5,546 bases of DNA, from contig CALDHJ010000218.1 of assembly GCA_937941555.1 (NCBI GenBank), positions 1-5,546 on the forward strand, in the 5' to 3' direction. A program made the translations under genes and the position numbers. Source of the stretch: an uncultured Granulosicoccaceae bacterium. GTDB lineage: Bacteria > Pseudomonadota > Gammaproteobacteria > CALCKW01. Below, piece by piece: positions 1-5,039 of the stretch; the stretch's first letter is position 1; the number at the start of each line of letters is the position of its first letter. The notes under the pieces were generated by a model that saw only the letters and a program-made list of their open reading frames with translations, made no database searches and was not told the DNA's origin.

Positions 1-1
1 C

Positions 2-1105
2 AGGCGTTGGCTGATCGCCGGGCTCATCGTGCTGCTCGTTGCGCCCTTGACACTCTATCGTTCTACTCAGGATGCGCCAGACCGACGCGATTGTGTGAAG
101 CATGCGCGCGCAGTACAGGCCGGTGAGGACGTGACCTTCAAGGCGAGCTTCGACTGCCTGACTCTGTCTGAAGTCCCGACAGTGATGTGGTTGAAGCGGC
201 CGCCGCAATACTCCTACCCGCGCAACGACGACGGCACGCGCAGTATCGTCATGGAGGAGAGCAAGGCCAAGCGCCCGGTCAACCTGAATGTGTGGCTCTC
301 GGAAGTCATCGACCAGAACATCGACTATGCCAAGGCGTTTTACGGGTACATATTCGATGAAATCACGAATTGGTTGCGCACCCTGCTCAACGCCATTGAA
401 GCGGTGTTCGTTGGCACGCCCTGGCCGGTGACAGCCGGGCTCTTTTTGCTCATTGCCTACCATTTTGCTGGTACCAAAATCGCGGTGTTTACCGGCAGTA
501 CCCTGATCTATCTCGGCATATTCGGGTTCTGGCAAACAGCGATGAGTACCGTGTCGATCGTAGTCGCCTCGACCATTATCTGCGTGGTTGTGGGTCTGCC
601 ACTTGGGGTCTGGGTTGGCAAATCACGGCTTGGCTCCGCGATCGTGACACCGGTGCTCGATATCATGCAGACGATACCGTCATTTGTGTATCTTCTGCCT
701 GCAGTCGCCTTTTTCTCGATCGGCAAGCCGCCGGGAATATTGGCCACCGTGATTTTCGCCATGCCACCGATGGTGCGACTGACGGCACTGGGCATCAAGC
801 AGGTCCCCGAGTCGACCAAGGAAGCGGCGCTCGCGTTTGGCGCGAGTCCGCGCCAGTTGTTGACCCGCGTCGAGTTGCCGCTGGCAACGCCAGCCATCAT
901 GGCCGGTGTGAATCAGGTGGTGATGATGAGCTTGTCCATGGCCGTGGTCGCTGCCCTGATCGGGGCGGGTGGTCTCGGATTCATTGTTGTTGACGCCCTC
1001 GGCCAGAGTGAGGTCGGGCGCGGCATGCTGGCGGGCATTGCCATCGCCCTGATTGCCATGGTGATTGACCGCATCGTTCAACGTGCCAACCGGACGGAGG
1101 ACTAG
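2..1105 (+). CDS. proW: Glycine betaine/proline ABC transporter permease, ProW family (5' partial)
   Basis: Inner-membrane channel subunit of a binding-protein-dependent importer for betaine-like compatible solutes. The frame is open back to the window edge (367 residues visible), so the true start lies upstream; a GTG at 29 falls inside a hydrophobic segment and is an unlikely start. Visible residues 3-19 form a membrane segment. About 110 polar residues follow, with two cysteines (31 and 52), and then the usual ProW core with hydrophobic stretches near 140-156, 160-177, 181-206, 215-238, 245-263, 299-330 and 342-359. The EAA loop that docks on the ATPase is clear: EAA at 274-276, Gly280 and Leu-Pro at 292-293. 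The segment DIMQTIPSFVYLLP is typical of ProW/OpuAB. It stops on TAG at 1103-1105, and the binding protein starts 107 bases later. The family is certain; the exact substrate (glycine betaine, proline betaine, choline or carnitine) is inferred. Confidence 0.93.
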   Translation, partial: RRWLIAGLIVLLVAPLTLYRSTQDAPDRRDCVKHARAVQAGEDVTFKASFDCLTLSEVPTVMWLKRPPQYSYPRNDDGTRSIVMEESKAKRPVNLNVWLSEVIDQNIDYAKAFYGYIFDEITNWLRTLLNAIEAVFVGTPWPVTAGLFLLIAYHFAGTKIAVFTGSTLIYLGIFGFWQTAMSTVSIVVASTIICVVVGLPLGVWVGKSRLGSAIVTPVLDIMQTIPSFVYLLPAVAFFSIGKPPGILATVIFAMPPMVRLTALGIKQVPESTKEAALAFGASPRQLLTRVELPLATPAIMAGVNQVVMMSLSMAVVAALIGAGGLGFIVVDALGQSEVGRGMLAGIAIALIAMVIDRIVQRANRTED

Positions 1106-1131
1106 TCCTGCCAGACGGCGCACAAAAACCG

Positions 1132-1145
1132 GGTGGGTAACCACC
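1132..1145 (+). other. Short intergenic hairpin between permease and binding-protein genes
   Basis: GGTGG (1132-1136) and CCACC (1141-1145) can pair as a 5-bp stem with a GTAA loop, extendable by one G-U pair. No T run follows, so it is not an intrinsic terminator. In ABC importer operons, hairpins at this junction can stabilise the downstream mRNA and raise binding-protein output. That role is an inference here, and the stem is short enough to be chance. Confidence 0.3.
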
Positions 1146-1200
1146 TCACCACACTGCGGCACGGCGAGTTCGACACTGTGCCGGAGATATTTTTGACCAA

Positions 1201-1206
1201 AAGGAG
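1201..1206 (+). promoter_or_regulatory. Strong ribosome binding site for the binding-protein gene
   Basis: AAGGAG lies 6 bases before the ATG at 1213 and fixes that start. The 8-mer GGAGATAT containing part of it also occurs exactly 20 bases upstream (1183-1190 and 1203-1210), giving a second Shine-Dalgarno-like sequence in the leader. This strong site fits the high expression usual for periplasmic binding proteins. Confidence 0.85.
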
Positions 1207-1212
1207 ATATCC

Positions 1213-2154
1213 ATGAAGAAGACGCTTATTGCAGCTGCGGTCATGGCGACCGTCGGCACGGCGCAAGCGACTGAGAAAGTCGCGATTTCGGACCTGAGCT
1301 GGGCGGGTGCCAAGGCCATCGGCCATGTGATTGCTGCGGTCATCAACGGCCCGATGGACTCGGAGGCAGAGATTGTCGACGGCCTGTCGGACGGTAACCT
1401 CGTTGCAGAAGGCATGGACAAGGGCGACGGTTCGGCTGATGTCTACACCGATCTCTGGATGCCGAACCGCGCGGTCATCTGGGACAAGTACGTCGATGGC
1501 GCCGGCACCGTGGGTGTCAACAAGCCGTACGAGGGCACGCAGATGATGTACGTGCCGTCCTACATGGCCGACACCGTGTCGTCTTTTGAAGACCTCGCCA
1601 AGCCTGAAGTGGCCGCGATGTTCGACAAGGACGGAAACGGCAAGGGCGAGTACTGGGCGGGTGCCGCCGATTGGGCCTCGAGCAAGATGTGGCAGGTGAA
1701 GTTCAAGAGCTACGGCCTGAGCGAGTTGTGGGAGCCGATTCTGGTGCCACAGGCAACCTTCCTCGGTCAGCTCAAAGGCACTATCGCAGCCCAGGACCCG
1801 GTGCTGTTCTACTACTGGACACCCGAAGCCGTGCACGCCCAGTACGACCTCAGCCCGCTGTCCGAAGCCGGCCGCACCGAGGGCTGCGAGGACCTGAAGC
1901 TCGACCAGGAAGACTGGCTCGAAGCATCAACCTTCAGCTGCGAGAACAAGGACGCGACCATTTACATCGCGTACTCGAAGTCACTCGAAGAGCGCAACCC
2001 ACCGGTTGCGAAAATGCTCTCTCAAGTGCAGCTCGATCCCAACACCATCAACGGTTGGATCCTCTCCATCAAGGAAGACGGTGAAGATCCGGCTGACGTG
2101 GCCGAGGCATGGATCGAGGAAAACGCAGACATCGTGAACAGCTGGATCAACTGA
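1213..2154 (+). CDS. proX: Periplasmic glycine betaine/proline-type substrate-binding protein (OpuAC/ProX family)
   Basis: Periplasmic receptor that captures the solute and delivers it to the adjacent ProW-type permease. It has 313 residues, normal for the family. Residues 1-19 are a Sec signal peptide (MKK, a hydrophobic core, then a TAQA cleavage site); there is no lipobox cysteine, so it is predicted soluble and periplasmic rather than a lipoprotein. The mature protein begins near Thr20 with VAISDLSW, then has DVYTDLWMPN near 77-86, a Trp-rich centre (148, 154, 160) and PVLFYYWTPE near 196-205, as in OpuAC proteins. Several Trp/Tyr residues could build the aromatic cage for a quaternary ammonium group, but I cannot assign them individually. 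Cys225 and Cys243 could form a disulfide. Residues 138-148 form an acidic Asp/Gly/Asn loop resembling an EF-hand. The ATG has a strong ribosome site 6 bases upstream. The gene is the last of its operon and is followed by a terminator. The symbol is by family; the exact ligand is not shown. Confidence 0.92.
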   Translation: MKKTLIAAAVMATVGTAQATEKVAISDLSWAGAKAIGHVIAAVINGPMDSEAEIVDGLSDGNLVAEGMDKGDGSADVYTDLWMPNRAVIWDKYVDGAGTVGVNKPYEGTQMMYVPSYMADTVSSFEDLAKPEVAAMFDKDGNGKGEYWAGAADWASSKMWQVKFKSYGLSELWEPILVPQATFLGQLKGTIAAQDPVLFYYWTPEAVHAQYDLSPLSEAGRTEGCEDLKLDQEDWLEASTFSCENKDATIYIAYSKSLEERNPPVAKMLSQVQLDPNTINGWILSIKEDGEDPADVAEAWIEENADIVNSWIN

Positions 2155-2179
2155 TCGCGCTCAGTCTGTGACGTCAAGA

Positions 2180-2210
2180 GGCCGGGCAATTTGCCCGGCC
2201 CTTTTGTTTT
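2180..2210 (+). terminator. Rho-independent terminator of the betaine transporter operon
   Basis: GGCCGGGC (2180-2187) and GCCCGGCC (2193-2200) form a perfect 8-bp GC-only stem around the loop AATTT; the flanking AA/TT bases would extend the complementarity to 10 bp. A T-rich tail (CTTTTGTTTT, 2201-2210) follows on the plus strand. It lies 25 bases after the stop of the binding-protein gene. On the minus strand no comparable T run follows, so it should mainly stop rightward transcription even though the GNAT gene converges on it. Confidence 0.92.
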
Positions 2211-2219
2211 AAGGAGTCG

Positions 2220-2744
2220 TTACCAGTGTTCTGGTGACTGCACTGCTCTGGCACACTCGAGTGTGCCGGCGACACCCGCCAGCGCCCCGGGGCGGAGTTC
2301 GAGTGCTTGCCAGGCGTGCGGATACGCCAGGGAATAGGGTGCTGCCACCGTGTGATCGGCGTGAAAGCCGGCGCGACTGTAGTAGGCCGGATCGCCCAGG
2401 ACAAACACGGCGTCGCACGACTGTGATCTGAGTTGGGTGAGTCCGTGTGCAATCAGTGCGCGGCCAATACCCTGTCGCTGGCGCGCCGGGTCAACTGCAA
2501 GCGGTGCGAGTATGGCGGTGTTCAGCGTGTCGTGTCCGCGGATGTGCGTTGCCGTAAACAGAATGTGGCCAAGCAGGGCGCTTCCCTCCAACGCGACACA
2601 AGACAAGCGCGGCTCTGCGGTCTCGTCGTCCATGAGGGCGTTGACAAGGGTAGCTACGGCTGCGCCCTCCGACGCGCCGAACGCAAGCTGGTGCAACGCG
2701 AGAATGTCGGTCAGCGGGGTATCGCTGTCGGTTTGGACCTGCAT
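2220..2744 (-). CDS. GNAT-family N-acetyltransferase, YhbS-like
   Basis: Cytoplasmic acyl-CoA-dependent acetyltransferase, 174 residues, acceptor unknown. The acetyl-CoA pyrophosphate-binding motif Q-x-x-G-x-G is intact (Gln89, Gly92, Gly94 in VDPARQRQGIGRAL). The later segment VLGDPAYYSRAGF (115-127) is characteristic of the YhbS group (COG3153), and the N-terminus (DILALHQLAFG) fits the usual first helix. The frame stays open upstream to 2897, but residues before the ATG at 2744 are low-complexity and unlike the family, so I take the ATG at 2742-2744; its ribosome site is weak. It is convergent with the transporter operon (65 bases between stops) and divergent from the dehydrogenase gene, so it is probably transcribed alone. 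The ending is normal, with TAA at 2220-2222. Protein, small-molecule or antibiotic acetylation are all possible. Confidence 0.88.
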   Translation of the reverse strand: MQVQTDSDTPLTDILALHQLAFGASEGAAVATLVNALMDDETAEPRLSCVALEGSALLGHILFTATHIRGHDTLNTAILAPLAVDPARQRQGIGRALIAHGLTQLRSQSCDAVFVLGDPAYYSRAGFHADHTVAAPYSLAYPHAWQALELRPGALAGVAGTLECARAVQSPEHW

Positions 2745-2954
2745 GGCGGGTTGCCTGAATGGTTGGATCGGGAATGCGGCGCGCGAGGGGCCTCCGGGCC
2801 ACGCCCTGTCCGCAGAAAGCCCGACGTCGCGATAGCAGGCGCAGTCTTCGGGCGCAGTGATGCAGTTGTTCAGTTTACCCCGGACGCCTGACGGCACAAC
2901 ACACGGCGAGCGTCGAGCGATTCAGATCGGGAATCGGCCTTCTCAATCGGGCCT

Positions 2955-2963
2955 TGATACAAT
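2955..2963 (+). promoter_or_regulatory. Candidate extended -10 promoter for the dehydrogenase-mazG pair
   Basis: TGATACAAT is a TGn extended -10 followed by TACAAT, one mismatch from TATAAT. No good -35 stands 17 bases upstream, which extended -10 promoters can tolerate. Transcription would start near 2970 and leave a leader of about 86 bases before the TTG at 3056. The match is by eye only. Confidence 0.45.
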
Positions 2964-3042
2964 CGGCGATGCGGGCAACAGCCCGGCGCCCAGCATCCAA
3001 TTGGCTACGTGTTCCGAACCCGCCGCTGGCCACTCACGTCCC

Positions 3043-3047
3043 AGGAG
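3043..3047 (+). promoter_or_regulatory. Ribosome binding site that fixes a TTG start
   Basis: AGGAG lies 8 bases before the TTG at 3056-3058. With the family-typical N-terminus (M)KALVYTG, it decides in favour of this TTG over the upstream in-frame codon at 2954, which has no fitting homologous sequence after it. Confidence 0.75.
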
Positions 3048-3055
3048 TCACCCCC

Positions 3056-4042
3056 TTGAAAGCCCTTGTGTATACCGGTGTCAAAACGCTCGAATACCTG
3101 TCTGTTGACGAACCAGTTGCGGCCGATGGCAGTGCGCTGATCGAGGTGGAAGCGGTGGGCATTTGCGGGTCTGACATGCACGCGTGGGCCGGACACGATG
3201 AGCGGCGCCCGGCGCCCCTGATACTGGGCCACGAGGCTGCGGGCACAGTCCGGGGTGGCGCGCTCGACGGTCAGCGTGTGACCGTTAACCCGCTGGTGAG
3301 TTGTGGGCGTTGCGAGTGGTGTGAACGCGGACAGGATAATTTGTGCCCGTCGCGGCAGATCATCTCGATGCCGCCGCGTGAGGGTGCGTTTGCCGAGCAG
3401 CTGGCGATGCCCGCGTCAAACCTGGTCGAGGTGCCCGACCATGTGCCGATCGAGCAGGCGGCCATGGCCGAGCCACTCGCGTGCGGGTGGCACGCGGTGG
3501 ATCGGGCCATTCGCGGGTTACAACAAGAACACGCGTCGGCGCGCGCGCTGGTGCTCGGTGGCGGTGCGATCGGGCTCGGGGCCGCGCTGTGTTTGCGTGC
3601 TCGCGGTGTCACCGATGTGGTGGTTGCCGAGACCAATCCACTGCGCCATGCGGCGGTCGAGGCCGAGGGCTTTGCCGTGGTTGATCCACGCGAAGCGGAT
3701 CTCACCAACGGGTTTCAGATCGTGATTGACGGGGTGGGGTACGCGGCGACACGCGAGACGGCGTCGGCGGCCGTGCGGCCTGGCGGCGTGATTGCCCACA
3801 TCGGGTTGGGTCAGGCGACAGACGGACTCGACATCCGCCGCATGACGCTTCAGGAAATTACGTTCATCGGCACCTACACCTACAGCAGTCAGGATTTCAA
3901 AGACACCTGCCAGGCCATTTTTGCAGGAGAGCTTGGGCCGCTCACCTGGCCGGAGCAGCGTGCACTCGCCGACGGGGGGGCGGCCTTCGACGAGATCGCA
4001 GCCGGTACCGTTGCTGCGCCCAAAGTCGTGTTGCGTCCTTGA
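3056..4042 (+). CDS. Zinc-dependent medium-chain alcohol/polyol dehydrogenase
   Basis: Cytoplasmic NAD(P)-dependent oxidoreductase of the Zn medium-chain dehydrogenase (sorbitol/threonine dehydrogenase-like) superfamily, 328 residues, slightly short for the family. Catalytic-zinc ligands are visible: Cys37 in GICGSD, His59-Glu60 in LGHE and Glu139 in AEPLAC. The structural-zinc lobe is complete, with Cys83, 86, 89 and 97. The Rossmann fold begins at VLGGGAIGLG (166-175), and an acidic Glu192 at the end of the second strand suggests NAD rather than NADP. The C-terminus ends with the usual KVVLRP. The TTG at 3056 is chosen because AGGAG precedes it by 8 bases and MKALVYTG is the standard start; a longer frame from 2954 would add 34 atypical residues. 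Its stop abuts mazG. A run of seven G (3974-3980) near the 3' end leaves the frame intact. The substrate (polyol, sugar acid, amino alcohol or other) is not determinable. Confidence 0.9.
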   Translation: MKALVYTGVKTLEYLSVDEPVAADGSALIEVEAVGICGSDMHAWAGHDERRPAPLILGHEAAGTVRGGALDGQRVTVNPLVSCGRCEWCERGQDNLCPSRQIISMPPREGAFAEQLAMPASNLVEVPDHVPIEQAAMAEPLACGWHAVDRAIRGLQQEHASARALVLGGGAIGLGAALCLRARGVTDVVVAETNPLRHAAVEAEGFAVVDPREADLTNGFQIVIDGVGYAATRETASAAVRPGGVIAHIGLGQATDGLDIRRMTLQEITFIGTYTYSSQDFKDTCQAIFAGELGPLTWPEQRALADGGAAFDEIAAGTVAAPKVVLRP

Positions 4043-4065
4043 AGGGGGCTCGGTTGGCGGCAACG

Positions 4066-4857
4066 GTGAGCGGCGTTGAGCGATTGAGATCGATCATGGC
4101 GGCCCTGCGCGCGCCGGACGGTGGCTGCCCGTGGGACAAGGCGCAAACCTTCAAGACCATCGCGCCCTATACCCTCGAAGAGGCTTACGAGGTACTCGAT
4201 GCGATCGAGCGCGACGACATGGACGACCTCCGTGACGAGCTTGGGGATCTGTTGTTGCAAGTCGTGTTTCACGCGCGCATGGCCGAGGAGGCCGGGTTGT
4301 TTGCCTTTGATGATGTCGCCGAGTCGATCAGTGACAAGCTCGAGCGTCGCCACCCACACATCTTCGGGGATGTTCAGGCCGATACGGCTGAGGCAGTGCA
4401 CGCCAATTGGGAAGCGATCAAGGCGGCGGAGCGCGACCGAAAAGCGGCTGGAGATGCCTCACTCATGGACGGTGTTGCCAGGGCGTTGCCGGCCTTGCAG
4501 CGAGCGGTGAAGTTGCAGAAACGCGCGGCTCGGGTCGGCTTTGACTGGGATGACCTCGTGCCCGTTATCGCCAAGGTGCGTGAGGAACTCGACGAGCTGG
4601 AGACCGAAATTGCCGCGCGTGCGTCGCAAGAGGCTGTCGAGGATGAACTCGGCGATGTGTTGTTTGCCGTCGCCAACCTGTCTCGGCATCTCAAGTGCGA
4701 CCCCGAGCAGGCGGCACGTGGAACCTGTGAGAAATTCGAACGCCGATTCCGGTTTGTCGAAATGCAGGCGGTTGCCAGCGGAAAATCGATAGAGGCTCAC
4801 TCGCTCGAAGAGCTCGAAGTCTATTGGCAACGCGCCAAACGTGAAGAGCGGGGTTGA
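4066..4857 (+). CDS. mazG: Nucleoside triphosphate pyrophosphohydrolase MazG
   Basis: Cytoplasmic all-alpha NTP pyrophosphatase that hydrolyses (d)NTPs, including aberrant ones, to NMP and pyrophosphate. In E. coli it also lowers ppGpp indirectly through the MazEF/RelA stress response; no mazEF or relA gene is in this window. Both MazG repeats are present with their Mg-binding EExxE...ExxD pattern: Glu38, Glu39, Glu42, Glu58, Asp61 in the first, and Glu173, Glu174, Glu177, Glu194, Asp197 in the second. Other hallmarks are GGCPWD (19-24), SDKLERRHPH (89-98), VGFDW (157-161) and KFERRF (223-228). The GTG at 4066 gives 263 residues, matching the E. coli protein as I recall it (MSGVERL against MNQIDRL). 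A TTG at 4054 has a better-placed purine-rich site (AAGGGGG, 4042-4048), and a TTG at 4039 would overlap the dehydrogenase stop, so the start could be 4054 or 4039. All options leave it directly behind the dehydrogenase, probably in one transcript. Confidence 0.95.
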   Translation: MSGVERLRSIMAALRAPDGGCPWDKAQTFKTIAPYTLEEAYEVLDAIERDDMDDLRDELGDLLLQVVFHARMAEEAGLFAFDDVAESISDKLERRHPHIFGDVQADTAEAVHANWEAIKAAERDRKAAGDASLMDGVARALPALQRAVKLQKRAARVGFDWDDLVPVIAKVREELDELETEIAARASQEAVEDELGDVLFAVANLSRHLKCDPEQAARGTCEKFERRFRFVEMQAVASGKSIEAHSLEELEVYWQRAKREERG

Positions 4858-4899
4858 CCGGCTGCGCGATGTGTCAGCTGGGTTGTCTGCCGTCTGCAT

Positions 4900-4911
4900 C
4901 AACAGCTGTTG
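4900..4911. repeat. Perfect 12-base palindrome between mazG and ade
   Basis: CAACAGCTGTTG reads the same on both strands and has no spacer. It lies 43 bases after the mazG stop, with no T run after it, so it is not a terminator. It could be a dimeric-regulator half-site pair or chance. Confidence 0.35.
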
Positions 4912-4930
4912 CGCCGCCTGTGCAACCGAG

Positions 4931-4943
4931 TCACGTTTCGTGA
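4931..4943. promoter_or_regulatory. Inverted repeat upstream of adenine deaminase, possible operator
   Basis: TCACG and CGTGA flank a TTT spacer, giving a 13-base inverted repeat about 40 bases before a TACAAT -10-like box. The placement suits an operator or activator site for ade. Alternatively it is a weak 5-bp hairpin followed by CTTTTG (4950-4955) that could partly terminate mazG transcription. I do not match it to a known regulator. Confidence 0.35.
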
Positions 4944-4981
4944 TACCCCTTTTGCGCGACGTCGCCTTGTTCGGATCGGCG

Positions 4982-4987
4982 TACAAT
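4982..4987 (+). promoter_or_regulatory. Candidate -10 box for the ade promoter
   Basis: TACAAT has one mismatch from the sigma70 -10 consensus and would start transcription near 4994, about 46 bases before the ade ATG. No convincing -35 stands at 16-18 bases; TTGTTC (4967-4972) is too close at 9 bases. This is a weak promoter call that an activator might support. Confidence 0.35.
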
Positions 4988-5029
4988 GTGACCCACTAGG
5001 CGAGGGGCGCGACCGGCGCTTCGCGACAC

Positions 5030-5034
5030 GGAGG
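5030..5034 (+). promoter_or_regulatory. Ribosome binding site of ade
   Basis: GGAGG lies 5 bases before the ATG at 5040-5042 and supports that start over the next in-frame methionine, which falls much later within the conserved domain (HMH). Confidence 0.75.
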
Positions 5035-5039
5035 CTTAA

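Larger units (their letters stand above)
2745..3055. other. Divergent intergenic region between the GNAT and dehydrogenase genes
   Basis: This 311-base region separates two divergently transcribed genes and should hold the promoters of both. I see one good rightward candidate (extended -10 at 2955-2963) and a small CGGGC/GCCCG hairpin at 2972-2985. No convincing leftward sigma70 promoter is visible for the acetyltransferase. Both flanking frames stay open into this region (to 2897 leftward, to 2954 rightward), but the translations do not resemble the families and are judged non-coding. No tRNA, repeat array or riboswitch was recognised. Confidence 0.6.

Noticed and set aside
1102..1836. Long minus-strand open frame (244 codons) opposite the binding-protein gene
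   Set aside because: It is antisense to a clear OpuAC gene, its translation is rich in Arg/His/Val as expected from the complement of GC-rich coding sequence, and it has no recognisable domain.
2161..2210. Bidirectional terminator shared by the convergent genes
   Set aside because: The stem is symmetric, but only the plus strand has a T-rich tail; on the minus strand the hairpin is followed by TCTTGACG.
2433..2891. Plus-strand open frame (152 codons) opposite the acetyltransferase
   Set aside because: The minus-strand frame carries the acetyl-CoA motif and YhbS-type segments; this one shows no domain and has erratic composition.
2745..2897. N-terminal extension of the acetyltransferase to an upstream start at 2897
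   Set aside because: The 51 extra residues do not look like GNAT sequence, and the family's usual first helix starts just after the ATG at 2744.
2954..3055. N-terminal extension of the dehydrogenase to 2954
   Set aside because: It would begin inside the candidate -10 box, and the 34 residues lack family resemblance; AGGAG and MKALVYTG point to the TTG at 3056.
3518..4063. Minus-strand open frame (181 codons) opposite the dehydrogenase
   Set aside because: Antisense to a well-supported gene with intact zinc and Rossmann motifs; the translation looks like a GC-rich shadow.
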